Part shown: in pieces, positions 1 to 6,933 of the stretch
How the letters are laid out: each line of letters opens with the position of its first letter
Position numbering within the stretch: position 1 is the stretch's first letter
From: an uncultured Alphaproteobacteria bacterium
GTDB taxonomy: Bacteria; Pseudomonadota; Alphaproteobacteria; CASFRQ01; SAAU01
Assembly: GCA_949296785.1 (NCBI GenBank)
Contig: CASFRQ010000016.1
Coordinates: 1 to 10,005, forward strand
Reading direction: 5' to 3'
DNA length: 10,005 nt
Position numbers and translations under genes: made by a program
Notes under the pieces: generated by a model
The model's input: only the letters and a program-made list of their open reading frames with translations
Told to the model about the DNA's origin: nothing
Database searches by the model: none

Positions 1-331
1 AAAAAACTGGACGGGACTGATTTTTGACTATTTGAAAGGCAGAGTGCCTTTGCGGCGCGTATTTCTTTTGATTGACGCGCGTCAGGGTGTCTTGAAAAAC
101 GATCTTGATGCCATGGAGGTTCTGGACAAAGCGGCCGTTGCTTATCAAGTTGTTTTGACAAAAGCGGATAAAATCAGCCCTTCGCAGGCACAGGAAGCTG
201 TCTGTGCGGTACGGTCTTTGGCTGAAAAGCATCCGGCGATGTATCCGGAAGTTCTGCTGACCAGTGGTGAAAAGAAAACGGGATTGGAGGTTTTACAGGC
301 GGAAATCTGCAAAATTGCAAAAATAAGTTAG
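1..331 (+). CDS. engB: EngB/YsxC-type ribosome-biogenesis GTPase (3' half only)
   Basis: This is the C-terminal half of a TRAFAC-class GTPase that assists assembly of the large ribosomal subunit in the cytoplasm. The gene enters from the left edge; the frame is open from base 2 and ends at TAG 329-331, leaving about 109 residues of a family usually near 200. Visible hallmarks are the W..L..DYL..R segment, the LLIDARQG strand, the G4 motif TKAD (bases 158-169) that reads guanine, and a G5-like TSGEKKTGLE near the end. The P-loop and DxxG motifs lie outside the window. A TTG at base 32 could be mistaken for a start, but the family match continues upstream of it. No downstream partner gene is coupled to it. 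Identification rests on motif order and overall resemblance and is quite secure. Confidence 0.9.
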   Translation, partial: KNWTGLIFDYLKGRVPLRRVFLLIDARQGVLKNDLDAMEVLDKAAVAYQVVLTKADKISPSQAQEAVCAVRSLAEKHPAMYPEVLLTSGEKKTGLEVLQAEICKIAKIS

Positions 332-807
332 TTTTTTTATTTTTGGCTTTCTTTTTTTTTAAAGTGTTGTACCTTGGAAAAGTAAAAATGGTGATAAGCG
401 AGCTGTCGTTTCAATGTTTTTGACAGGAAATGCCGGGAGACTTGTTTGCGGATGCCAGCTGGCGGCGAAGGCAAATGGGGTTGAAAACGGGACCTGAAAA
501 GTTTTTGAACAGGCTTTGGGAGGCAGGGGAAATACTGTCGGCCCGTCCCGTTCGGTAAAAAGACGGAAAGTTTTATCAAAGACCGCTTAGAGGTTTGTTA
601 ACGGCAGTCTTTGAGCAAACTAAAAAAAGAAAGGATATAAGAACCCTTAAGGGGACGGTAACGAAAAAGTCTTTTAAAAACATGGCAATACGCCTGTTAA
701 AACTGTCGGAAGGCGGGGAAAATTATATCCTGCTTTCGGCAATTAAAGCTCAAAAAGGCGATTAAAGTTCAAGAAAAGAACGGCAAAACGGAAAACGGGG
801 AAGAAAA
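332..807. other. 476-base gap with no convincing gene
   Basis: The stretch starts with T-rich sequence. An all-A/T stem (319-326 with 337-344) followed by a T run (352-360) might weakly terminate engB. Bases 430-560 are G+C-rich and gene-like, yet plus frame 1 is cut by TGA at 421 and TAA at 556 before running on to TAA 763-765. The longest piece, 595-765, has only a TTG start and no clear ribosome site; an ATG at 682 would give 27 residues. I do not recognise any product and see no STAS signature. A perfect 10-base palindrome, CCCTTAAGGG, lies at 644-653. This could be a leader region of the next operon or a decayed gene. Confidence 0.5.
611..641 (+). promoter_or_regulatory. Weak candidate promoter for the signalling-phosphatase operon
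   Basis: TTGAGC (611-616) is followed 19 bases later by TATAAG (636-641), or 17 bases later by the poorer GATATA. The palindrome at 644-653 lies just downstream, where an operator could sit. Spacing is not ideal, and the resulting leader would be about 160 bases. Treat as a guess. Confidence 0.22.
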
Positions 808-2826
808 ATGCTTTATCTGACAGCGGATGAGAAAACTTCAGCAAAACGGACGCGTGAAATCGCTTCCGTCAGCAGACTTCCTTTATGGCCGTCACAGGAA
901 ACTCCCTTTTTTAAAGGAAAACTGCCGGAGGAGATTCCTTCCCGTCTGTCCGTTCTGTTATCTTGCGTAACGGAGGAGAATCTGGCTGATGTTCTTTTCC
1001 ATTCCGTGGAAAGCGTGGTGGACAGTCGCTGTCATAAAGAGGCGATTGCCGCTTTTTTTGCAAAGGTGGCGAGTATTCCGAAAAGTTTTCATAAAATGGG
1101 GGTATTGCTGACGTCTCCCGTTGTTTACAATGTAAACATAGCGGAAATTTTTGTAGAAGCTTTAAGCAAAAGGCTTTCCCTTTCCAAAACAAGGATAATG
1201 GGGATTCATTTCGCGCTTCACGAAGCGATTGTTAACGGTCTTATTCACGGCAATCTTCAAATAGGTAGCGAGTATCGCCAGTCTGCTTTGGTTTTGGCGG
1301 AATACGGCCGCCTTTTAGATGAAAGAATCAATAATCCCGCGTATGCGGACAAGAGCCTTAAAATTCTAGCCAGTTGGAACCGGAAAAAGTTGGAAATCCG
1401 AATCAGAGACGAAGGCGTCGGTTACCAAATGCCGGCAAGCGGCGGACAGAATGCGACGCTTGCTTCCTGCGGTCGGGGCAAATCCGGCAGAGGGCTTTTA
1501 ATTATCGCGGGAATTGCCGATTCCTGTACTTTGGACGATTTCGGGCGAGAAATCACTTTGACTTTCAGTCTGAAAGAAAAAGAACATACGGCGGATACTT
1601 CGCCTTATGAAAGTTTTGCCGCTTCTGCCGAAGAAAACCGGAAGAGGGAGAATGCCGCCCGACATCCCGATTTGGGTGTGTCAAAAGTGCTGATTGTTGA
1701 AGATAACCAGAGTAATCTGATTATGGTCCGCCGGTTGTTGAATGTCATCGGAATCAACCGGATTGAAACGGCTCGCGACGGGGTGGAAGGTTTGCAAAAG
1801 GTTGTTTCTTTTCAGCCGGATTTGGTGATTTTGGATATCACGATGCCTCGTATGGACGGGTATGAGGTGTTGCATCATTTAAAGTCGGCGGATGAAACGA
1901 AGGATATTCCCGTTTTAATTCAGACGGCAAGCGATACGCGGGAGGCCAGAGACAAGACTTTTAGTGCCGGCGCGACGGATTTTATTACGAAACCCATCAA
2001 TCCTTTGGAGTTTTTCTCAAGAGTGCGGGTCCATTTGGAAAACAAGCTTTTAATTTCAAAGTTGGAGATGCAGCTGGAACAGATTAACGAGGAGTTGGCT
2101 TTGGCTCAAAGGATGCAGAAGGACTTGCTTCCGAAAGAGGAAATGCTGCGCGGCGTGCGGGAGACTTATAAAATAGACATTGCATTTTATTTTGAACCTT
2201 CTTCCAAGCTTGGAGGCGACTTTTGGGAACTGATACCCATAGACGATTCAAAACTGGCTTTTTATATTTGCGATTTCTCCGGGCATGGCGTGTCGGCATC
2301 TTTGAATACTTTTCGGTTGGATGCTCTGACCAATCAGATGAGCCCTGTTTTGTTTGAACGGCCGGAGGTGTGTCTGGCGTTTTTGAATGAGCAACTTTGC
2401 CGGCTTTTGCCGCGGGGGCAGTTTGCAACTTTTCTTCTGGGGATGTTGGATTTAAAAAAGAATAAAATGGTTTTTTCCGGCGCCGGATGCCCGGGTCCTT
2501 TATATCTTTCCCCCGGCGGGGATAAAATGCTTTTGACCGCTTTCGGAATGCCTTTGGGAATTAAAAAAGACATTGTTTATGAAAGAAAGGAGGTTCCTTT
2601 TGAAAGGGGAACGAAATTTCTTTTATACAGTGACGCTTTGATTGAAACGCCGAATTTGGAAGGAAAGCAGATGAAAGAAGGGGAATTTTGGGACAAGACA
2701 TTTCCTCATTTTTCCGCCGGCAGCGCCGAACAGGCGATAAAAGGTATTACGGAGGGTTTCTTTTCTTCCGTCCGTCGGCCGATTTCGGATGATTTAACAA
2801 TCGTTTTCTTTGAAAGGAAGGGATGA
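808..2826 (+). CDS. HATPase - receiver - SpoIIE-type PP2C phosphatase fusion protein
   Basis: This is a soluble 672-residue signalling protein. Residues about 110-255 form an RsbW-like ATPase/kinase: N box with E139, N143 and H147-G148-N149, G1 box D201-E-G-V-G205, G2 box G227-R-G229. Residues about 292-412 form a receiver with acidic pair E298/D299, phospho-acceptor D343, T373 and K395-P396. A helical linker (about 413-445) leads to a SpoIIE/RsbU-type PP2C phosphatase with metal-binding D471 in GGDFW, D489 in DFSGHG, and D661/D662 in SDDLT. All key residues are present, so each module looks active. By family knowledge, such proteins control a STAS anti-sigma antagonist through opposing kinase and phosphatase activities, with phosphorylation of the receiver shifting the balance. 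The target is unknown, and no STAS gene or cognate histidine kinase is in the window. GGGGAAG (797-803) precedes the ATG. The stop lies one base before rsmE. Confidence 0.88.
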   Translation: MLYLTADEKTSAKRTREIASVSRLPLWPSQETPFFKGKLPEEIPSRLSVLLSCVTEENLADVLFHSVESVVDSRCHKEAIAAFFAKVASIPKSFHKMGVLLTSPVVYNVNIAEIFVEALSKRLSLSKTRIMGIHFALHEAIVNGLIHGNLQIGSEYRQSALVLAEYGRLLDERINNPAYADKSLKILASWNRKKLEIRIRDEGVGYQMPASGGQNATLASCGRGKSGRGLLIIAGIADSCTLDDFGREITLTFSLKEKEHTADTSPYESFAASAEENRKRENAARHPDLGVSKVLIVEDNQSNLIMVRRLLNVIGINRIETARDGVEGLQKVVSFQPDLVILDITMPRMDGYEVLHHLKSADETKDIPVLIQTASDTREARDKTFSAGATDFITKPINPLEFFSRVRVHLENKLLISKLEMQLEQINEELALAQRMQKDLLPKEEMLRGVRETYKIDIAFYFEPSSKLGGDFWELIPIDDSKLAFYICDFSGHGVSASLNTFRLDALTNQMSPVLFERPEVCLAFLNEQLCRLLPRGQFATFLLGMLDLKKNKMVFSGAGCPGPLYLSPGGDKMLLTAFGMPLGIKKDIVYERKEVPFERGTKFLLYSDALIETPNLEGKQMKEGEFWDKTFPHFSAGSAEQAIKGITEGFFSSVRRPISDDLTIVFFERKG

Positions 2827-2827
2827 A

Positions 2828-3538
2828 ATGCCTCGCATTTATTTGGATGCGCCGTTTGTCCTTAATGAAAAAACGCCGCTGGAGGAAAAACATTTTCATT
2901 ATCTGTCTCATGTCATGCGCGTTCGCGAAGGCGAAAAGGTTTTGGCGTTCAACGGTCGGCAAGGTTTGTGGGAAGGTGTTTTTATGCCTGAAGGGAAGAA
3001 GCGTGCTTCTTTGATGATGGTTTCCCTTCTGGAAGACCAGCCGGCGCAGGAAGGTTTGGATGCTTGGCTTCTGTTCGCGCCGATTAAAAAGGAGCCGATG
3101 GATTGGATGGTTCAAAAGGCGACGGAGCTTGGCGTGTCAAAAATGATACCGGTCATAACGGAGAGAACCAATGTTTCCCGTTTGAATTTGGACAGGTTCC
3201 GGCTGATTGCCGTGGAGGCGTGCGAGCAAAGCGAACGGTTGACAATCCCGGAGATATATCCCGCCGTTTTTTTGGAGGAACTTTTGAAAAATTGGGACGG
3301 TGAAAGAACTTTGTGTTATTTAAGCGAGCGGGGAAAAAAACGGTTTTTGCCGCCGGTTGAGAAAAAAGTGGCGTTTTTGATAGGGCCGGAAGGCGGTTTT
3401 TCTTCGCGAGAGTTGAATTTGCTCTCTTATTTTGATTTCGTCAGCCCGTTAAACTTGGGCGAGAGGATTTTAAGGGCTGAAACGGCCGCTCTTTCCGTTT
3501 TAAGTATTTGGAATTTTTATCATTTGTCTTCCGGTTGA
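2828..3538 (+). CDS. rsmE: 16S rRNA (uracil-1498-N3)-methyltransferase RsmE
   Basis: RsmE is a SPOUT-class enzyme that uses S-adenosylmethionine to methylate U1498 of 16S rRNA. The 236-residue product has the usual length. The trefoil-knot SAM-binding motifs are clear: G186-P-E-G-G190 followed by FSSREL, and LGERILRAETA from residue 210. The N-terminal RIYLD...H.SHVMRVREG...FNG stretch matches the PUA-like RNA-binding domain. I place the start at ATG 2828 because GGAAGG (2816-2821) sits six bases upstream and the family N-terminus MPRIYL begins there; a TTG at 2810 in the same frame would only add residues overlapping the previous gene. It starts one base after the stop of the phosphatase gene, so the two are very likely co-transcribed and perhaps translationally coupled. 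The functional link between the two is not obvious. Confidence 0.95.
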   Translation: MPRIYLDAPFVLNEKTPLEEKHFHYLSHVMRVREGEKVLAFNGRQGLWEGVFMPEGKKRASLMMVSLLEDQPAQEGLDAWLLFAPIKKEPMDWMVQKATELGVSKMIPVITERTNVSRLNLDRFRLIAVEACEQSERLTIPEIYPAVFLEELLKNWDGERTLCYLSERGKKRFLPPVEKKVAFLIGPEGGFSSRELNLLSYFDFVSPLNLGERILRAETAALSVLSIWNFYHLSSG

Positions 3539-3592
3539 ATGAAAACGAGGAAAGGGGAAAAAAAATAAAGAAAATGGTAAAAAATAAAAGAA

Positions 3593-3598
3593 TATAAT
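3593..3598 (+). promoter_or_regulatory. Candidate -10 box upstream of the exported six-cysteine protein
   Basis: A perfect TATAAT lies 63 bases before the ATG at 3662, in a very A-rich gap after rsmE. No good -35 hexamer is found 16-18 bases upstream, so promoter activity is uncertain. No hairpin terminator is visible between rsmE and this site, and read-through from rsmE is possible. Confidence 0.3.
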
Positions 3599-3661
3599 TG
3601 CAAAAAAATGCATAATGTGCTTAAAAGATACTTATATCAGGTCAAATAAGGTAGAAAACAA

Positions 3662-4651
3662 ATGAATAACTCCATAAAATCCGTTCTTGCTTTGTCCGCT
3701 TTCGTCCTGGCTCAAAACGCATCGGCGCAGGCGATTACCCCCACTTCCGTTGTTGTTTGCCGTGATAGGCAATGCGCGGCCGCTTCTCAGACGATGACGC
3801 GGGAGTTTTTGTATAATCAACTTGTTTCCTTTTTTGAAAATAATGTGGGCCAGCCGGTTTTATTGTGCGAGGCAGACCAGGTGCATCGCGTTTGTTATGA
3901 AAACGGGTTGGAATTCAATGTCATGTCCGGTATTACGCCGGTGAAGGTCTTTGTTGAATCTGCAAAAATTCTGGATGTTAAACCGGCTCACCGTTCCTCC
4001 GCTTTGGAAATGTCTTTTGATTATACGATGACTTTAAACAATGACACAAGGCCTTCCTGTCAGGCGGCGGTCAGCCGGATGAAGGTTTCCAGCGCGGATT
4101 CAATTCGTATTGAGACGCCGGGCTTTAACTGTGACTTTACGGCGCAGGGACGGACGGCCGTTAATATGACATATTCCGTGGATTACATTGATTTGGATTA
4201 CGGTTTAATTGGGGCGCATTATACCATAGGTACTTCTCAGGCGTCCAGAGGCGGCGGGGTAGGGTACGCTCTTTTGCGTTTTACTTCTTTGCAAAATGAT
4301 GCTAACTCTTTTGAAAAACAGGATATCGCCGAGTATGAAAAACTGAGGGAGGAAAATAAAGTCCTTCAGGGAGACAAGGCTGCTCTTCAGGAGCATATTC
4401 AAAATCAGAAAGAATCTTATGAAAAAGCGTTGATGAACGCGCGGGGACAGATTCCGTCCATTCATGAGGTCGGTCGTCCGGTTTATATGAATTCAAAGGA
4501 GGCCGCGCCGTCTCCCCGTCCAGCGCCGAAAGGACCGGTTTCCGCTACACCAAGACCTGCTTCGGGAGGGGCTTTGAATGCCGAAGAGGCGGTTAGCAGC
4601 GATTCCATTCCCGCCGGGACGGTTCAAATTTTCCCGATTGGAATGAAATAA
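3662..4651 (+). CDS. Exported protein of unknown function with six cysteines, coiled coil and Pro-rich tail
   Basis: I do not recognise this 329-residue protein. A Sec-type signal peptide covers residues 1-22: one Lys, hydrophobic VLALSAFVLA, cleavage after NASA. With no lipobox and no later membrane segment, a soluble periplasmic or secreted product is expected. The mature part has exactly six Cys in sequence-close pairs (33/38, 69/78, 133/157), which suggests three disulfides in a domain of about 140 residues. Residues about 160-215 are rich in small and aromatic residues, 218-258 form a charged coiled coil, and 280-303 are rich in Pro, Ala and Ser. The ribosome site is weak (AATAAGG, 3644-3650). 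It stands alone between rsmE and its own terminator. The coiled coil and tail suggest a protein-protein or envelope-tethering role, but no function can be assigned. Confidence 0.85.
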   Translation: MNNSIKSVLALSAFVLAQNASAQAITPTSVVVCRDRQCAAASQTMTREFLYNQLVSFFENNVGQPVLLCEADQVHRVCYENGLEFNVMSGITPVKVFVESAKILDVKPAHRSSALEMSFDYTMTLNNDTRPSCQAAVSRMKVSSADSIRIETPGFNCDFTAQGRTAVNMTYSVDYIDLDYGLIGAHYTIGTSQASRGGGVGYALLRFTSLQNDANSFEKQDIAEYEKLREENKVLQGDKAALQEHIQNQKESYEKALMNARGQIPSIHEVGRPVYMNSKEAAPSPRPAPKGPVSATPRPASGGALNAEEAVSSDSIPAGTVQIFPIGMK

Positions 4652-4663
4652 GTAAAGGTATCA

Positions 4664-4697
4664 ACAAAAATCTCCTTCTCGCGAAGGGGATTTTTGT
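4664..4697 (+). terminator. Strong intrinsic terminator after the exported protein gene
   Basis: Left arm 4664-4678 pairs with right arm 4683-4697 over 15 positions, with one T-G wobble, around the four-base loop TCGC. The right arm ends in a run of five T and the left arm carries five A. It starts 12 bases after the TAA of the exported protein gene and separates it from the M16 peptidase gene. The A and T flanks could make it work in both directions. Confidence 0.78.
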
Positions 4698-4764
4698 GTC
4701 TTGAAACAGGCGGAATTTAAGTCATTGTATTGAATTGATAAAAAAATTTGAAAAAGAGGTTAAA

Positions 4765-6027
4765 ATGATACAGGTTTCTCGTTTGCCGAACGGTTTGCGT
4801 GTTGTGACGGATACAATGAAAGAGGTTGAAACGGTTTCCCTGGGGGTGTGGTGCGGTGTCGGTTCCCGTTTGGAAACGCCGGATATTTCCGGTATTTCGC
4901 ATTTATTGGAACATATGGCTTTTAAGGGGACGACGAGAAGGACGCCTCTTCAAATCGCCGAGGAAGTGGAAAATGTCGGCGGGTATATGAATGCCTATAC
5001 TTCCGAGGAAAAGACGGCGTATTATGTGAAGATGCTTAAGCAGGATGCATTGCTGGGGCTGGATATTGTTGCGGATATTTTACAGAACTCCACCATGGAC
5101 GCGCAGGAACTGGCAAAGGAAAAGTCTGTCGTTTTACAGGAAATCGGCCGGGCTTACGATTCTCCGGACGATATTATTTTTGATTATTTCGGGACGGTGG
5201 CTTATCCGGATCAGGCGGTCGGACGCCCTGTCTTGGGAAGCAAAGAGACGGTGTCCGCTATCTCGTCGGAGCAGTTAAGGGAATATATGCATCGCGAATA
5301 CACGGCGGACCGTTTGGTTTTGTCGGCGGCCGGGAATGTTTCTCATGAATTCATGGTGGAAAAGGCGGAAAAAATGTTTTCCAAATTGCGGACCGAAGGG
5401 GGAGATAATATCCAGAAAGCAGTTTATCACGGCGGTGAGTTTATGGAGGTTCGCCCGATTGAACAGGTAAATCTGCTTTTGGGAATGGACGGGGTCAGCT
5501 TGCATCATCCGTTGTATATGTCTCAGAAGATTCTTGCGACAATTCTGGGAGGAGGCATGTCTTCCCGTTTGTTCCAGGAGATACGGGAAAAAAGGGGAAT
5601 GGTGTATTCCATTTTCGCTTATGCCCGTGCTTTTCAGGATGCGGGGAATTTTATGGTGTATGCAGGAACCGGGGAGGAAGAAGCTCATGAACTTTTGTAT
5701 GTTTTGGCCGATGAATTGGTTAAGGCTCAGGACGGTTTTTCAAAAGAGGAGATTGAACGGGCTCAAAACCAGTTGAAAGCACAGCTTTTAATGAAATTGG
5801 AAAGTACTTCGGCCAGATGTGAACGTAATGCAAAGCAGGTTTTGGATAAAAATAAAGTTTCTTCCGTGGAGGAATCCGTTGCCGAAATCAATGCAGTGAC
5901 AAATGACAGTCTGCAGGAGGTTTTGGGGATTCTTTTGAAGTCGGAACCAACTTTAATCGGTGTCGGCCCTGTTGAAAAAATGCCTCATGTAGAGCAAATC
6001 AGGGAAAGGCTTTCTCCGGGCGTTTAG
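4765..6027 (+). CDS. M16B zinc peptidase, processing-peptidase-like
   Basis: This is a 420-residue metallopeptidase of the pitrilysin clan, close to mitochondrial processing peptidase beta and the bacterial YmxG/PqqL-like proteins. The inverted zinc motif HxxEH is intact as H46-L-L-E49-H50, and E126 in the E119-KSVVLQE126 helix is the third zinc ligand, 76 residues after H50 as expected; E119 matches the conserved upstream Glu. The C-terminal M16 hallmark GGGMSSRLFQEIREKRG spans residues 262-278. The length is normal for a two-domain subunit. No signal peptide is visible, so it is probably cytoplasmic or peripherally attached. ATG 4765 is chosen because GAGGT (4755-4759) lies five bases upstream and MIQVSRLPNGL is the family start; a TTG at 4735 has no support. 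A poor promoter may begin at TTGAAA 4701-4706. Natural substrates in bacteria are poorly known. Confidence 0.93.
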   Translation: MIQVSRLPNGLRVVTDTMKEVETVSLGVWCGVGSRLETPDISGISHLLEHMAFKGTTRRTPLQIAEEVENVGGYMNAYTSEEKTAYYVKMLKQDALLGLDIVADILQNSTMDAQELAKEKSVVLQEIGRAYDSPDDIIFDYFGTVAYPDQAVGRPVLGSKETVSAISSEQLREYMHREYTADRLVLSAAGNVSHEFMVEKAEKMFSKLRTEGGDNIQKAVYHGGEFMEVRPIEQVNLLLGMDGVSLHHPLYMSQKILATILGGGMSSRLFQEIREKRGMVYSIFAYARAFQDAGNFMVYAGTGEEEAHELLYVLADELVKAQDGFSKEEIERAQNQLKAQLLMKLESTSARCERNAKQVLDKNKVSSVEESVAEINAVTNDSLQEVLGILLKSEPTLIGVGPVEKMPHVEQIRERLSPGV

Positions 6028-6094
6028 GTTTTCTTGAAATCGGCCGGTTGCTAATTGAAAATAACCGATGGAGAGTGTGGTTTTGGAAGAAAGC

Positions 6095-6120
6095 TTCTCT
6101 TATAGCTTTTTATAAGAGGG
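6095..6120 (+). repeat. Inverted repeat downstream of the M16 gene
   Basis: CTCTTATA (6097-6104) and TATAAGAG (6111-6118) are perfect complements around a six-base loop, with two further T-G wobble pairs outside. It lies about 70 bases after the M16 stop codon. No T run follows directly, so it is a poor intrinsic terminator; it may instead stabilise the 3' end of the message. Confidence 0.4.
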
Positions 6121-6737
6121 ACCTTAATTTTATAGGTAATTTAAATTATTTTAAGAAAATAATTGTTTCTTTCCCGGTATATTTTGAAGGACATTTTCTG
6201 TTGCCTGTTTAATGTTAATCAATTTTTTTCACCGGTATCTAATTGTAAGATTTTTGAAATCTACACCAATTGGATAATTTCTTGAAAAAGGGATAGAGAC
6301 GGGGTACAGGTGTCAGTTTGATTGAAAAATCCGCTTCAACATAAACAGGTGTTGTTTCATCGGCTGTTTTTATGAATTGCTCGTAATTTGTGAAACAATA
6401 GCGTTGCTTTTTGGGGGAAGATTTTTTTTGTCTTTGCAAACTTTTTTTATTGATTGGAAAAACTTTAAACGCAAATACAGATTGGGATATCAGTTTATAT
6501 TTGGGAAAACAAAGTAATGCTTATGGCTTTAAGTCGTTTTAGGAAGGTTCTTTCTGCTTTTGAATTTAAAAAGCAAAGAGTATCTATCCTACCGTACTAT
6601 GGCGGCTTCTTGTGATTTTTATATCTTTTTGGAAAACGGAAATCGGAGTGGATTACGTGTCGTTTTGGGAAAACGATTGAGGCGAAAAAGATATGGAGTC
6701 GGATAACAAGACAATATGAGAATTTTTTAAAAAATAT

Positions 6738-6769
6738 GAAGATAAATTTCAAAATATCTTCTTTTTTTT
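6738..6769 (+). terminator. Terminator-like hairpin with no assigned upstream gene
   Basis: GAAGATA (6738-6744) pairs with TATCTTC (6755-6761) around a ten-base loop, followed directly by eight T (6762-6769). The stem is short and A+T-rich, so termination would be modest. A 14-base A/T palindrome (6722-6735) lies just before it. It would end a plus-strand transcript crossing the A+T-rich stretch, whose nature is unknown; chance is possible in such sequence. Confidence 0.35.
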
Positions 6770-6887
6770 CGGATTTGCCGTCAGATAAAGCATTTTGTTT
6801 TAAAGCGGATTTTTCTTGAAGAAGATATGGAACTTTTTTGAAAACCGATAAGTTCCGTCGGACATGTTTTTTATAAGAAAGAAAAAA

Positions 6888-6913
6888 TAAAAAAACCTCC
6901 CGCAACAGGGAGG
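6888..6913 (-). terminator. Intrinsic terminator of rpmG
   Basis: Read on the minus strand, GCCTCCC is followed by a six-base loop and GGGAGG (stem 6908-6913 with 6896-6901), then seven T (complement of 6889-6895). It starts about 20 bases after the rpmG stop codon. This is a textbook Rho-independent terminator. Confidence 0.88.
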
Positions 6914-6933
6914 CTCTTTAGAAAAAAATAAAA

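Larger units (their letters stand above)
6028..6887. other. 860-base A+T-rich stretch with broken frames and hairpins, no intact gene
   Basis: Base composition drops sharply in G+C compared with the genes on both sides. Plus frame 1 from 6469 to 6882 lacks TAA and TAG but has TGA at 6613-6615 and 6817-6819; it includes possible starts ATG 6517, 6523 and 6736. On the minus strand a frame is open from 6520 to 6239 but offers only a TTG start at 6439 and no ribosome site. Small inverted repeats occur at 6095-6120, 6247-6261 and 6722-6735, plus a terminator-like hairpin at 6738-6769. None of the translated pieces resembles a family I know. The stretch may be a decayed gene or insertion, or it may encode an RNA; the sequence alone does not decide. 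Confidence 0.5.

Noticed and set aside
337..579. Minus-strand open frame of 80 codons after engB
   Set aside because: No recognisable family and no supported start; it runs through the T-rich 3' flank of engB. Likely chance.
595..765. Possible small STAS-type partner gene before the phosphatase
   Set aside because: Only about 56 codons from a TTG, far shorter than a STAS domain of about 100 residues, and without the phosphorylatable Ser motif.
2084..2573. Minus-strand open frames inside the phosphatase gene, and similar ones in other genes
   Set aside because: They lie opposite clearly conserved coding sequence and have no family resemblance.
6469..6882. Reading TGA as tryptophan (recoded genome)
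   Set aside because: rsmE, the phosphatase gene and the adaptor gene all end at TGA exactly where their families end, and Trp is encoded by TGG throughout.
6597..6905. Minus-strand open frame of 102 codons
   Set aside because: It would start inside the hairpin of the rpmG terminator, has no ribosome site, and is dominated by Phe, Lys and Ile as expected of A+T-rich non-coding DNA.
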